The notes: generated by a model not told the origin, from the letters alone. A stretch of DNA of 64,000 nucleotides from JAGOUA01 sp964645655 (GCA_964645655.1 CAZXZS010000003.1:220997-284996), one strand, 5' to 3'. Shown: positions 24,667 to 32,591, numbered from the stretch's first letter. Translations and numbers: made by a program.

Positions 24667-24857
24667 GCTTGTCGTGGATCCTGGAGTTGGTGATGCTTCG
24701 GCTCGCGTGAAAAACCTCTTGGCCGCAAGGCGCTTCGGCGCCCGACGGCCCCGGATGTTTGTCACGCGAGCGGGAGGAACGTCGACCGTCGAAAGATGGC
24801 CGATTTTCATCACTGACCGTTCGCGCCAAAAAACAACGGGTCAACCCGTTGTTTTTT
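24667..24857 (+). ncRNA. Candidate structured non-coding RNA of about 190 nt
   Basis: The stretch between the promoter and the terminator folds well by eye. A perfect 10-bp stem GCTCGCGTGA (24701-24710) / TCACGCGAGC (24762-24771) encloses GGCCG / CGGCC (24721-24725 / 24746-24750), which encloses GGCGC-TTCG-GCGCC (24729-24742). An outer pairing GTGATG / CATCAC (24690-24695 / 24808-24813) is possible. No frame starts with a ribosome site or leaderless -10 and stops before the terminator. It lacks the conserved motifs of SRP RNA, tmRNA and RNase P. 6S-like pairing of the ends was not seen. The class is unknown. Confidence 0.45.
24828..24857. terminator. Bidirectional intrinsic terminator
   Basis: AAAAAACAACGGG / CCCGTTGTTTTTT stem with a 4-nt loop. 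It ends the candidate RNA on the plus strand and the 78-residue gene on the minus strand, whose stop codon lies in the loop. Confidence 0.85.
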
Positions 24858-25077
24858 GTTCGTTGGGACCGTCGTCACGCAACAGGTCCTCGAGCCGTGG
24901 CTCGCCCCAGAGGTGCAGCTCGCGCAGGTACTTGTCGACGAAGTTCTCGGCCTCGTCGATGTCCATCAGCTCGTCGAGGATGAGCGTGTTGATCATGGCC
25001 GCGCGGCAATGCTCCTTGGGTTTGAGGCCGCCGTTGGGCTCGTAGCAGAGCTTTTGCAGTTCGTCTTTGTTTGGCAT
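24841..25077 (-). CDS. Small acidic uncharacterised protein
   Basis: 78 residues, acidic and helical, with two Cys (LCYEPNGG and EHCRAAM) in the N-terminal part. CATACT lies 12 nt before ATG 25077, so the leader is very short. The reading frame runs into the shared terminator, so the last codons and the stop form part of the hairpin. This gives a tight 3' end and supports the frame. It is divergent from the membrane protein at 25093, only 15 nt away. No family is recognised. Confidence 0.6.
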   Translation of the reverse strand: MPNKDELQKLCYEPNGGLKPKEHCRAAMINTLILDELMDIDEAENFVDKYLRELHLWGEPRLEDLLRDDGPNEQKTTG

Positions 25078-25082
25078 AGGCT
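25054..25082 (+). promoter_or_regulatory. Promoter of the O-antigen-ligase-like gene
   Basis: TTGCAG, 17-nt spacer, TAGGCT, ending 10 nt before ATG 25093. It lies inside the coding start of the divergent 78-residue gene. Confidence 0.5.
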
Positions 25083-25092
25083 GAGGGGCAGT

Positions 25093-26310
25093 ATGAAGCT
25101 TCGACCGGCCGCTGAACAGGCCTTGCGTTGGTTGTGTCTCGCCCTGCCTTGGGCGGTGTTGGGGTATGGTGTGCGGTTTCCGTTGTTCGGGATCCCAACG
25201 ACTGGTCTAGAGCTGTATCTTCTGGGCTTGTTTACGGTCTTTTCCGTTGCCCGTGGGTGGTCCGCATGGGTGCGGGCGTGGAAGGTGCTCCCGGCCCGTT
25301 GGTTGTTGCTGGCATGGGTCCTCATCGGAGCCGCGGCCGTTTTATGGACTCCCGTCTTTTGGAAGGCGTTCCATCTGTGGCGTCCCTATTTTTTGGAACC
25401 GGTTCTCGCCCTGATGCTCGTGAACGTCGTCCTCACGCAGAAAAAAGACCGTGACGACCTGCGGACCAGCGCCTGGACCGTGGTGATCTTCGTGAGTGTG
25501 TGGGCGATCGTCGAGTTTGTCACGGGGAAGGGGATTCCGCACCCCTGGAACGTCCCCATTGCCGACGGGCGACGGGCGACGGGGCCGTATGGATACCCGA
25601 ACGCGGTCGCGCTCTTCACTGCGCCGCTCGTCGCGTATGCGGGGGCTCGGGCCTGGCTCTTGCGTGAGCGCTTGGCGGGTGCCGCCGCGATCGTTGGCTT
25701 GCTTGGCATCCTCGTCGTGCGTAGCGATGGGGGGATGCTGGCCGTTTTGGTCGCGTGGGCCCTGGCGATGCTCTTTTCGCGCTGGGGACGCCGGCTCCTG
25801 CTGGCGGGTGTCATCGCCGGCGTGATGGGCGCCTTCCTTTTTCCGGAGCTCGCGCAGTCCGCCTGGAAAGGCCTCACCTTCCAAGGCTGGTCCGGCATCG
25901 TCCGCCTGTATATTTGGCGCGAGACGTGGGACATGTTGCGGACGCACTGGTTCCTGGGGGCGGGGTTCCAGGGCTATCCCGTCGTTTTCGACGCGTTCCA
26001 TCGGGCGCGGGCCATCGAGATCTTCCAATACCCGCACCAGTTCGTCCTGTCGGCGTGGTCGGAGGTGGGGTTGCCGGGCCTGCTGCTGTTCCTGGGGCTG
26101 TTGGGGACGTGGGCGCGGCGGGCGTGGGCCTCTTCGCGCGCATGGGCGTCCCGTGCCATCGGCTTCGCTCCGCTTATCGCAGTCGTCGTGCATGGGCTGG
26201 TGGACGTGCCGTATTGGAAAAACGATCTGGCCGTGATGTTTTTCCTGCTGTGGTGGATGGTCGCGTGGGTGGATGCGGGCTCAGCCCACGCTTCCGAGCC
26301 CTCCCGTTGA
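25093..26310 (+). CDS. O-antigen ligase/polymerase family membrane protein
   Basis: Predicted 405 residues with about ten membrane segments. The region ETWDMLRTHWFLGAGFQGYP, the following YPHQFVLSAWSEVGLPGLLL and the intervening loop match the Wzy_C-type signature (W..LG.G..., HN/HQ...E.G..G) seen in O-antigen ligases and polymerases. The role is probably polymerising or attaching a glycan in the cell envelope. The ATG at 25093 follows a -10 box with a 10-nt gap, so the mRNA leader is very short. A much longer upstream frame would cross the divergent gene and is rejected. It is followed by tRNA-Ser. The exact substrate is unknown. Confidence 0.8.
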   Translation: MKLRPAAEQALRWLCLALPWAVLGYGVRFPLFGIPTTGLELYLLGLFTVFSVARGWSAWVRAWKVLPARWLLLAWVLIGAAAVLWTPVFWKAFHLWRPYFLEPVLALMLVNVVLTQKKDRDDLRTSAWTVVIFVSVWAIVEFVTGKGIPHPWNVPIADGRRATGPYGYPNAVALFTAPLVAYAGARAWLLRERLAGAAAIVGLLGILVVRSDGGMLAVLVAWALAMLFSRWGRRLLLAGVIAGVMGAFLFPELAQSAWKGLTFQGWSGIVRLYIWRETWDMLRTHWFLGAGFQGYPVVFDAFHRARAIEIFQYPHQFVLSAWSEVGLPGLLLFLGLLGTWARRAWASSRAWASRAIGFAPLIAVVVHGLVDVPYWKNDLAVMFFLLWWMVAWVDAGSAHASEPSR

Positions 26311-26384
26311 CGGCCTTGGGGCCGTTTGCTATCGTCCCAGCGCGTTGTGGGTACGGTTTAGCCCTCAACCAAGCCAAAAAAACT

Positions 26385-26474
26385 GGAGAGGTGGCTGAGT
26401 GGTCGAAAGCGCCACACTCGAAATGTGGTGTACCGGTAACGGTACCGCGAGTTCGAATCTCGCCCTCTCCGCCA
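26385..26474 (+). tRNA. tRNA-Ser (anticodon CGA)
   Basis: Acceptor GGAGAGG / CCTCTCC, D arm, anticodon stem CCACA / TGTGG with loop CTCGAAA and anticodon CGA at 26419-26421. The long variable arm (ACCGGTAACGGT) is typical of tRNA-Ser, followed by T arm GCGAG-TTCGAAT-CTCGC, discriminator G and an encoded CCA. It reads UCG codons. Confidence 0.97.
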
Positions 26475-26530
26475 TGACAATTTAGTATCGTGCATCTCGA
26501 GTGCCTCAAAACGTTTGAGATGTGTGCGAG

Positions 26531-26562
26531 AAAAAAAACCGCCCGAAAGGGCGGTTTCGTTG
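26531..26562 (+). terminator. Intrinsic terminator after tRNA-Ser
   Basis: AAACCGCCC-GAAA-GGGCGGTTT stem with A residues upstream. The T run is only three long. Confidence 0.7.
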
Positions 26563-26588
26563 TGCGCTAGACTTTCCTACGCTAGAGT
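26560..26588 (+). promoter_or_regulatory. Promoter of the abortive-infection gene
   Basis: TTGTGC, 17-nt spacer, TAGAGT, about 40 nt upstream of ATG 26631, with GGAAGAGG in between. Confidence 0.5.
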
Positions 26589-26630
26589 TGAGCTAATTAA
26601 AGGGTACTTAACAGGAAGAGGCTACTTTCT

Positions 26631-27347
26631 ATGCTTAATGAGATCGAAGAGTCCTTATCGGATAAGGTTAAACGTCTACAAGATATCCTAATTGCGCGCG
26701 CAACTGGTGGAGGAGCTGATGATGAAGAGTATCGGTCTTTGAGGCAAGAGTTATTAACTAACTCTATTGTGGGAAAAATTATTCCAAGTTTTGTACGTAG
26801 CTGTAGAGATCTGGGTCAATTTTGGTCTCATGTAAAACCGATGTTTCCGACCTATGCTGATCGCCGAAGCTATCTTTGGAGTGAGTTTCAACAAGTATCT
26901 GAAGCAGCAGAGAAGAAGGCGGTGATCGTTGAAGATGTCGACGGCACCTTATCTAAACTTTCATCGGAAAATGTACAAGAGCTTTGGAAGCGTGCCCTTG
27001 AACGTCGTATGACCGATCCAGCCAGCGCGATTACTTTAGCAAGAACACTAATCGAAAGCGTGCTCAAGCACGTATTAGATGATGCCCATGTTATTTACAA
27101 TGATGATGAAAAGTTGCCAAAGTTATACGGCTTAGTTGCAGCAAAACTGAATCTTGCACCCAGTCAGCATACGGAAGAGGCCTTTAAACAAATTCTTGGC
27201 GGTTGCGCATCTGTAATTCAAGGGCTGGGGGTAATCAGGAGCCGAATTGGTGATTCGCATGGACAAGGCCGTAAACAATTCCGTCCTGCCCAACGTCATG
27301 CCGGGCTCGCTGTTAATCTAGCCGGATCGATGGCTCTATCTTCATAA
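26631..27347 (+). CDS. Abortive infection family protein (Abi_C domain, HEPN-like motif)
   Basis: 238 residues. The C-terminal 80 residues match the abortive-infection C-terminal domain: LPKLYGLVAAKLNLAPSQH, then LGGCASVIQGLGVIRSRIGD, then SHGQG, then a helix with HAGLAVNLAG. R203 to H210 fits the R-x(4-6)-H pattern of HEPN RNases, with Ser where Asn is usual after Arg. The N-terminal part is a helical domain of unknown role. Such proteins are linked to phage defence by host shutdown. Base composition is clearly AT-richer than the neighbours, and the gene lies just past tRNA-Ser, which suggests horizontal acquisition. The C-terminus is slightly shorter than I would expect for the family. Confidence 0.8.
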   Translation: MLNEIEESLSDKVKRLQDILIARATGGGADDEEYRSLRQELLTNSIVGKIIPSFVRSCRDLGQFWSHVKPMFPTYADRRSYLWSEFQQVSEAAEKKAVIVEDVDGTLSKLSSENVQELWKRALERRMTDPASAITLARTLIESVLKHVLDDAHVIYNDDEKLPKLYGLVAAKLNLAPSQHTEEAFKQILGGCASVIQGLGVIRSRIGDSHGQGRKQFRPAQRHAGLAVNLAGSMALSS

Positions 27348-27588
27348 TTGATACATGGGAAACAAAAATTAACCAAGGTACTCAAAATCTATAGATACAA
27401 GAATCATATATACATCAATAGAATAAATGTTCCAAAAGCTCGAATAAAGTTTAAGTGCTTTTTAAACAAACAACATACAATGTCTCATCTCGGTCCCGTG
27501 TCATGTGCCCCGATAGTATTCGGATTTTGACCCCTGAAAAAGCCCCTGGATTACACGCTTCCACGCGTGCTTACCTCCACTGGCCCGC
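27348..27588. other. AT-rich non-coding tail of the defence insert
   Basis: No credible gene. The sequence is strongly AT-rich to about 27480 and returns to the local GC-rich composition after about 27540. A hairpin GTTTAA / TTAAAC near 27450-27470 may end the abi transcript. No copy of the tRNA-Ser 3' end was found that would mark an att site. Confidence 0.5.
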
Positions 27589-27630
27589 CATATAAAATCG
27601 ACCCACATGGGTCGATTTTATATGTTTTTT
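27589..27630 (+). terminator. Very strong intrinsic terminator
   Basis: Perfect 16-bp stem CATATAAAATCGACCC / GGGTCGATTTTATATG with a 4-nt loop, followed by TTTTTT. Confidence 0.9.
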
Positions 27631-27658
27631 GACGCCCCTTCATCTACACCAGTACAGT
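27629..27658 (+). promoter_or_regulatory. Promoter of the VOC gene
   Basis: TTGACG, 18-nt spacer, TACAGT. The -35 box starts inside the T run of the preceding terminator. The leader is about 8 nt. Confidence 0.7.
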
Positions 27659-27672
27659 GACCAACAAACCCT

Positions 27673-28092
27673 ATGCCCACTCTCAACCCCCACGTCAACT
27701 TCAACGGCAACGCCGAAGAGGCGTTCACGTTCTACCAATCCGTCTTCGGTGGCTCTTTCACGAGCGTCGTGCGCTTCAAGGACCTCGCGAGCGCCGATTT
27801 TCCCATCCCTGAGGCCGAAGCGAACAAGGTCATGCGCATCGTGTTGCCGATCGGCGGCGCCTCCCTCATCGGGAATGACGTCCCGGCGCAGTTGGGGCCG
27901 GTGAACGAGCAGGAGAACCGCTCGAAGATCGCCGTGCAGGCGGAGAGCCGCGAAGAGGCGGAACGGCTGTTCAATGTCCTTTCGGACGGCGGAACCGTAG
28001 AGTTCCCAATGGGAGATGCCCCGTGGGGATCGTATTTTGGCGCCTTCCGGGACAAGTTCGGTATCGAGTGGACCGTGGAATGCGTGAGCTGA
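27673..28092 (+). CDS. VOC (glyoxalase/PhnB-like) family protein
   Basis: 139 residues, full length for the PhnB-like branch of the vicinal oxygen chelate superfamily. It starts NPHVNFNGNAEEAFTFYQSV, has the FGGSF segment, and ends with APWGSYFGAFRDKFGIEWTV, all typical. Members bind small molecules or metals. The substrate is not predictable from sequence, and many are of unknown function. The -10 box ends 14 nt before ATG 27673, so the leader is only a few bases and lacks a ribosome site. It is monocistronic, with the terminator at 28162-28202. Confidence 0.9.
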   Translation: MPTLNPHVNFNGNAEEAFTFYQSVFGGSFTSVVRFKDLASADFPIPEAEANKVMRIVLPIGGASLIGNDVPAQLGPVNEQENRSKIAVQAESREEAERLFNVLSDGGTVEFPMGDAPWGSYFGAFRDKFGIEWTVECVS

Positions 28093-28161
28093 TAGGCACC
28101 TTCCGTCGCTCCAGGTAATCGCTCTAAAGGTCTAACGGATTTTGGGGTAAGCCGGGGCTGG

Positions 28162-28202
28162 AGGGGCTCGATCCGCTAAGACGGAACGAGCCCTCTTTTA
28201 TT
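28162..28202 (+). terminator. Intrinsic terminator of the VOC gene
   Basis: GAGGGGCTCG / CGAGCCCTC stem with a 16-17-nt loop, then TTTTATT. Confidence 0.7.
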
Positions 28203-28231
28203 GCTGCGCGCGCGATCGCGCTCGAAATGGG

Positions 28232-28256
28232 AATAAAAAATCCCACGATGTGGGTC
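28232..28256 (-). terminator. Intrinsic terminator of the gene at 28261
   Basis: CCCAC-ATC-GTGGG stem on the minus strand followed by ATTTTTTATT. Confidence 0.8.
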
Positions 28257-28260
28257 AGGT

Positions 28261-29034
28261 TCAGCTCCCGCAGTCCGGGTCGCCGCAGGCGCTGGCGCGG
28301 CGGGCGATCGGGACCAGGTCCTCGTTCGCCTCCGTGCTGGACGCGGCGAATCCACGCGGCGGCTCCGGAAGAGGGACGGAGCGGTCCGCGAGGTGCCGCT
28401 TGATCGCCAGCAGCTTCCGGAAGGCTTCGCGCACGGCCTCATGCGTCTGGGCGGCGTTCGGGTGCGGAGGGTGCTCGTCCAGCTCGTGGGCGAGGGTCTG
28501 GAGGAGCCGTTCGGTATGTCCCCGCCAGGCGCCCGCAAGGACGGCCACGTCGGGATAGGACGGGTGATGCGGTTGCGTGCGGCCGATCTCGCTCATGACC
28601 TCGTCGATCGCCGTCTGGACGTCCGTCGCCATCAGTTCTCCCGACGACTGCCGGAGCGAGCGCCGGATGCGTTGTTGCGCGTCCGGATCGAACTCGAGGT
28701 GCGTTGCTCGCCCACGCAGAGAACGTATGGCCGTATAGTACAAAGCCAGAAGCAGCACGGTCGATGCAGCGAATCCCCATTCTGTCACCCGGAGAAGCCA
28801 GGTGGCTGCGGTCAGATAGGTGACGACGATCAGTGGGGTGGGGGCCTTGTTCAGCGCGTTCATCCATGAGCGCGGGAGGCGACGGCTCAGGTCGGCCCGG
28901 TGTGCCTCGACGGCCGCGTACGGGTCTCCCGACAGGAGGCTGGGGAGGGGATCTTCCTCGCCGACGCGCACGAAGGTGCGGAAGGGGGTCTGCGCCCCGT
29001 CGGGAACGGGAGGCCGCGTGTGTTCTTTTGTCAT
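28261..29034 (-). CDS. Uncharacterised protein with two membrane segments
   Basis: Predicted 257 residues. About 75 polar residues are followed by two adjacent hydrophobic segments (PTPLIVVTYLTAATWLL and FAASTVLLLALYYTAI), then a long cytoplasmic helical region with many His and Glu, ending with a CGDPDC motif that could bind a metal. ATG 29034 is chosen over an upstream in-frame codon at 29085 because of its position after GGAAAGGG and the promoter at 29058-29085. It is divergent from the SPFH gene at 29223. Function unknown. Confidence 0.6.
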   Translation of the reverse strand: MTKEHTRPPVPDGAQTPFRTFVRVGEEDPLPSLLSGDPYAAVEAHRADLSRRLPRSWMNALNKAPTPLIVVTYLTAATWLLRVTEWGFAASTVLLLALYYTAIRSLRGRATHLEFDPDAQQRIRRSLRQSSGELMATDVQTAIDEVMSEIGRTQPHHPSYPDVAVLAGAWRGHTERLLQTLAHELDEHPPHPNAAQTHEAVREAFRKLLAIKRHLADRSVPLPEPPRGFAASSTEANEDLVPIARRASACGDPDCGS

Positions 29035-29057
29035 CGATTTTTTCCCTTTCCTCGCAA

Positions 29058-29085
29058 ACAGTAGCAAAAAAGGCGCTTCTGTCAA
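29058..29085 (-). promoter_or_regulatory. Promoter of the gene at 28261
   Basis: TTGACA, 16-nt spacer, TACTGT on the minus strand. Confidence 0.7.
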
Positions 29086-29088
29086 CCC

Positions 29089-29117
29089 TTGACAGGAAGC
29101 CCATTCCCTGGTTCAAT
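29089..29117 (+). promoter_or_regulatory. Promoter of the SPFH gene
   Basis: TTGACA, 17-nt spacer, TTCAAT. Its -35 box lies 3 nt from that of the divergent promoter, so the two polymerases would compete. Confidence 0.7.
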
Positions 29118-29222
29118 GGCGGCGCTTTTCGCGCATTCAGGCGCGATCGTTCTTGTCAGCCCTTTGCGCGAGTCCATGCTGGCCGCGCGCTTGCAGATCC
29201 TGTCCCCGAAAGGTGTGCCCTC

Positions 29223-30194
29223 ATGAGCCACGACAGACTCTCGCTCCCGACCCTCTTCCGCGGCGCCGGCTTCGCCCTCTTGCTCCTGATCATGCTCGGC
29301 CTCGGCGCGGCGTCCTGCAAGCGCGTGGACGTGGGCCACGTCGGCATCCAGGTCAGCCTCGCGGGCAGCTCGCGCGGCGTCCAGAACGCCCCGATCGTCA
29401 CGGGCTGGGTGATGTACAATCCGGTCACGGAGGACGTGATCGAGTTCCCGACGTCGATCCAGAACCAGGTCTGGGCCGCCACCCGCACCGAAGGCGGGCC
29501 GCGCGACGAGTCGATCACCTTCGCCAGCCGCGAGGGCGTGTCGGTCAACGCCGACGTCGCCATCGCCTACCACATCGAGGGCAGCAAGGCCCCGCGCCTC
29601 TACGCCCGCTTCCGCCAAGCCGACATTACGGTGCTCACCGACGGCTACGTCCGCAACCTCACGCGCGACATGCTGAACGAGGTCGCCTCGACCATGACGG
29701 TCCAGGACATCTACGGCCCCGGCAAGACGACCCTGCTGCACAGCGCGCAGCAGCGCCTCAACGAACGCCTCAACGGCGACGGCTTCATGGTCGACCAGCT
29801 GTCGTTCACGGCCGCGCTGCGCCTGCCGCCCAACGTCGTGGCCGCCATCAACGCCTCGATCGGCGCCAGCCAGGAGGCCGTGCAGGCCCAGAACCGCGTC
29901 GCCCAAGTCGAGGCCGAGGCGCGCCAGAGCATGGCCCGCGCCGAAGGGGCCGCCAACGCCGCCCGCGCCCAGGCGCAGGGCGACGCCGACGCGCAGCTCA
30001 TCCGCGCCCGTGCCGAGGCCCAGGTGCGCCAGCTCACGGCCGACTCGCAGGCCAACGCCTACCGCACCCTCCAGCCCCACCTCACGCCGGAGATCCTCCG
30101 CCTGCGGCAGATCGACCGCTGGGACGGGCAGCTCCCCACCTACTCCGGCACCGGCGCGAGCGTGATGCTCCCGCCCGTGCCCGCCGCCCGCTGA
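29223..30194 (+). CDS. SPFH/Band 7 (prohibitin-like) family lipoprotein or membrane protein
   Basis: Predicted 323 residues. An N-terminal hydrophobic segment ends LGLGAASC, which resembles a lipobox. The SPFH domain follows (VDVGHVGIQVSLAG, DESITFASREGVSVNADVAI, DMLNEVASTMTVQDIYG), and then a long Ala/Arg/Gln helix (about residues 210-290), the usual coiled coil that assembles such proteins into rings. SPFH proteins form membrane scaffolds and often regulate proteases. No protease or NfeD gene lies next to it. Start 29223 follows GAAAGGTG. Its own promoter and terminator make it monocistronic. Confidence 0.88.
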   Translation: MSHDRLSLPTLFRGAGFALLLLIMLGLGAASCKRVDVGHVGIQVSLAGSSRGVQNAPIVTGWVMYNPVTEDVIEFPTSIQNQVWAATRTEGGPRDESITFASREGVSVNADVAIAYHIEGSKAPRLYARFRQADITVLTDGYVRNLTRDMLNEVASTMTVQDIYGPGKTTLLHSAQQRLNERLNGDGFMVDQLSFTAALRLPPNVVAAINASIGASQEAVQAQNRVAQVEAEARQSMARAEGAANAARAQAQGDADAQLIRARAEAQVRQLTADSQANAYRTLQPHLTPEILRLRQIDRWDGQLPTYSGTGASVMLPPVPAAR

Positions 30195-30195
30195 T

Positions 30196-30221
30196 CCTCC
30201 CTGTCCGGGAGGTCTTTTTTA
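30196..30221 (+). terminator. Intrinsic terminator of the SPFH gene
   Basis: CCTCCC / GGGAGG stem followed by TCTTTTTT. Confidence 0.85.
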
Positions 30222-30444
30222 TTCGAATGCTTCTCGAGGTTGCGGGTTGCATGCCCCTGCCTCACGATGGGGCGTGAGCGGGTTGCGGGTTGCGCGTTTC
30301 GCCTATCCCGTAACATCGACCAGCTGATTCGAGAGGGGTATGGGATACGCGTTCCGTCAATACCTGTCGATCGATCGCGCATCGACCGGAGAGCGTCCCG
30401 TTCGCCCGCCTTATTTCTTTGCCAAGCATAGATTCTCGCCCCAT
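30222..30444. other. Intergenic stretch without a recognisable gene
   Basis: It contains a near-direct repeat GGTTGCGGGTTGC (about 30239 and 30280) and a -10-like TAGATT close to the tfoX-like start. No coding frame or strong hairpin was seen. Confidence 0.4.
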
Positions 30445-30777
30445 ATGGCCACCCAACGCGCGACCGTCGATTTCATTCTGAAGAAATTAGGTGATCCAAC
30501 CACGTTTACGGTTCGCGCGATGTTCGGAGAATACGCTTTATATGCGAGCGGCAAGGTCGTCGCGTTGATCTGCGATGACCTGTTGTACGTAAAGATCGTG
30601 CCCCAAAGCGCCGAACTCGCGGACGCATGCGAGCAGGGTCCGCCGTATCCGGGCGCGAAGCCGCACTACATCGTGGCCGAGGACCAGCTGTCCGACCTGA
30701 ACCGGCTTGGGGAGATCCTGAGGGAGGTGGCACGGGCATTGCCGGCGAAAAAGGCCGGGCGGACCAAAAAATCCTAA
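30445..30777 (+). CDS. TfoX N-terminal domain protein
   Basis: 110 residues consisting of a TfoX-N domain only: TVDFILKKLGDPTTFTVRAM, MFGEYALYASGKVVALICDD, LLYVKIVP. The C-terminal TfoX domain is missing. TfoX/Sxy regulates competence in Proteobacteria. Single-domain versions are widespread and their role is unclear, so a competence role here is only a guess. ATG 30445 is chosen because homology starts there and TAGATT (about 30429-30434) leaves a leader of only a few bases. It ends with a basic tail KKAGRTKKS. Confidence 0.85.
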   Translation: MATQRATVDFILKKLGDPTTFTVRAMFGEYALYASGKVVALICDDLLYVKIVPQSAELADACEQGPPYPGAKPHYIVAEDQLSDLNRLGEILREVARALPAKKAGRTKKS

Positions 30778-30879
30778 AACGCGTCGAATAGTGGCCTCAC
30801 GCATGACGCCCGATGGTCGGCGTGTCTCCTCCGTTCGTTGCTTGACCGTTTGCCCCGTGCTAGGGTCATTCCAATCCAT

Positions 30880-32004
30880 ATGAAGGTCTTGCTCCTCAGC
30901 CCCGATGGTCACGACCTCCTCGACCCTGCCGCGCCCGCGGCCCGCCGGCTCGTGCGATATGGGGCCCTGGTCGAGCGTTTTGACGTCCTGTTGCCCGATC
31001 CGCAAGGGAAAACGACCCGGTTGTCGGAACGTGTCACCCTGTATGGCCTGTCGACGGTGAAAAAGGGACGATATCTGCTGCGCCTCCCCTTGGCGGTCTG
31101 TCGGCGGGTTCGTGCCGAGCGGTATGACGTCCTTTCGACGCGCGATACCTATTTCCTGGGGGCGCTTGCGGTCATTCTGGCGCGCCTGTTCGGCATCGGG
31201 CTGGAGATCCAGGTCCACGGCTTCGAGAAATTGCATGGCCTGCGGCGCTGGATGGCGCGATTCGCCTTACCTCGGGCGGATAGCGTACGGGCGGTGAGCG
31301 GGCGGCTGCGGCAAAAGCTGGTCACGGACTTCGGCGTTCGGCCGGAGCGCATCACCGTCTGCCCGATCTATGTCGATTACGCTACCTTTCTCAAGCTCGA
31401 CCGGCCCGCACGTCCGCATGCCCCGTTCACCTTCCTGACCGTCGGACGCCTGGTCCCCATCAAAAACATCGCCATGCAGCTCCACGCGCTGGCAGAAGTG
31501 CGACAGACGACGGATGCGCGCCTCATCGTGGTCGGCGACGGACCGCTGCGTGAAGATCTGCAACGCCTCGTAAAGGGGCTTGGCTTGCAGGGGGCGGTCG
31601 AATTCGCGGGCGCGACGAAAGACGTGGTGCCGTTTTTCGCCCGTGCCGACGTCTTCATGATCACCTCGCACGAAGAAGGGTACGGGTTAGCGCCGATCGA
31701 AGCGGCCTGTGCCGGCCTGCCCATCCTTATGACGGACGTGGGGTGTGCGGGTGAGGTGATCCGTGATGGGGAGCAGGGGATCGTCCTTCCCGTGAATGAT
31801 CGGGCGGCGCTGGTCGGGGCGATGCGGCGGGTGATGGGGGATGAGGGGCTACGCGCCACCATCACGGCCCAGCGCGGCCGCATCCGCGAGCGGATCCCGT
31901 CCCTGGATGCGACGCTTGTCGCCTATCGCGCTTCTTGGGAACGCGCGGCGCATTCGTCGCGTAACGGGCGTGCGCTCCGGACGGGCCTTCAGGAAAGCCG
32001 ATAG
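30880..32004 (+). CDS. Glycosyltransferase family 4 protein
   Basis: Predicted 374 residues with the GT-B fold signatures of GT4. The N-terminal Rossmann start is MKVLLLSPDG. The donor-domain motif FLTVGRLVPIKNIAMQLHAL, then VVGDGPLREDLQRL, then the E-x7-E motif in SHEEGYGLAPIEAACAGLPI. It probably transfers a sugar from a nucleotide-sugar to a lipid or glycan in envelope synthesis. It carries no membrane segment. TTGCTT and TAGGGT (30861-30866) lie upstream with a 13-nt gap to ATG 30880. Its 3' end overlaps the convergent YgjP-like gene by 16 nt. Confidence 0.9.
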   Translation: MKVLLLSPDGHDLLDPAAPAARRLVRYGALVERFDVLLPDPQGKTTRLSERVTLYGLSTVKKGRYLLRLPLAVCRRVRAERYDVLSTRDTYFLGALAVILARLFGIGLEIQVHGFEKLHGLRRWMARFALPRADSVRAVSGRLRQKLVTDFGVRPERITVCPIYVDYATFLKLDRPARPHAPFTFLTVGRLVPIKNIAMQLHALAEVRQTTDARLIVVGDGPLREDLQRLVKGLGLQGAVEFAGATKDVVPFFARADVFMITSHEEGYGLAPIEAACAGLPILMTDVGCAGEVIRDGEQGIVLPVNDRAALVGAMRRVMGDEGLRATITAQRGRIRERIPSLDATLVAYRASWERAAHSSRNGRALRTGLQESR

Positions 32005-32591
32005 CCCGTGCGTAGGGAGCGTCGCGCTTCGCGATAGCCCGGACAGGTCCGTGCGACCAACGCCCAAAATCGTGCCGAATGGTTCAATTCCCGCAGGTGA
32101 CAGGCCTCGTGGATCACCAGGTATTCAGCTAATTCCTTGGGTAGGTTGATGATGTTGACGTTGAAATTGAGATTACCTCGACGTGAGCAGCTGCCCCAAC
32201 GGGTCTTTTGCCGTTTGATGCGGATGGCCTGATAGGTGAATCCGTATGTGGGAAGGATGCGCTGCAGGATCTCTTCGACGAGTCGCCGTGCCTCGAGCTG
32301 TTTCCGTGGCAATTCGTCTTTCGCGATGGGTGGGAGCCGGATCGCCGTTCCGTGCGCGAACCGGTTTCGTGCCCGTTCGATCCAGTCGAGGTGCGCCTCT
32401 ACGAACAGGCGCATCGTCCCTTCCGAGCAGCGGAGGGGCGCACGCACGCGGATGCGACCGTCCTGATGGACGGAGACACCGAGCCGTTTCGTGCTGGACC
32501 GACGGGCCCACTCTATCGAAAAGCGCCCGTTGATCACGAACGTCCCCTGTTCCGGAGGGGGCGGTTTTCGTGGTGAAGACCAGGTTCCCAT
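31989..32591 (-). CDS. YgjP-like (M48/WLM-type) zinc metallopeptidase domain protein
   Basis: 200 residues. The C-terminal part has the zinc motif VIHEACHLRELNHSARFW (HExxH, then a downstream NHS..FW), and before it the conserved KRQKTRWGSCSRRGNLNFN. Both are hallmarks of the YgjP/DUF45 family. The start is set by a leaderless promoter: TATGAT (32598-32603) is exactly 6 nt before ATG 32591. A longer frame to 32708 exists but lacks support. Family members are predicted zinc proteases of unknown substrate. In some genomes they lie with restriction or helicase genes, which is not the case here. Confidence 0.88.
   Translation of the reverse strand: MGTWSSPRKPPPPEQGTFVINGRFSIEWARRSSTKRLGVSVHQDGRIRVRAPLRCSEGTMRLFVEAHLDWIERARNRFAHGTAIRLPPIAKDELPRKQLEARRLVEEILQRILPTYGFTYQAIRIKRQKTRWGSCSRRGNLNFNVNIINLPKELAEYLVIHEACHLRELNHSARFWALVARTCPGYREARRSLRTGYRLS

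Noticed and set aside
24541..24813. 90-residue basic minus-strand frame
   Set aside because: No promoter or ribosome site. It runs into a plus-strand terminator and lies opposite the candidate structured RNA.
27348..27530. 60-residue frame after the abi gene
   Set aside because: AT-rich sequence with no start signal and a composition not like a protein.
26475..27673. Integrative element with att sites
   Set aside because: No integrase and no repeat of the tRNA-Ser 3' end was found downstream of the abi gene, so only a composition-based insert is claimed.
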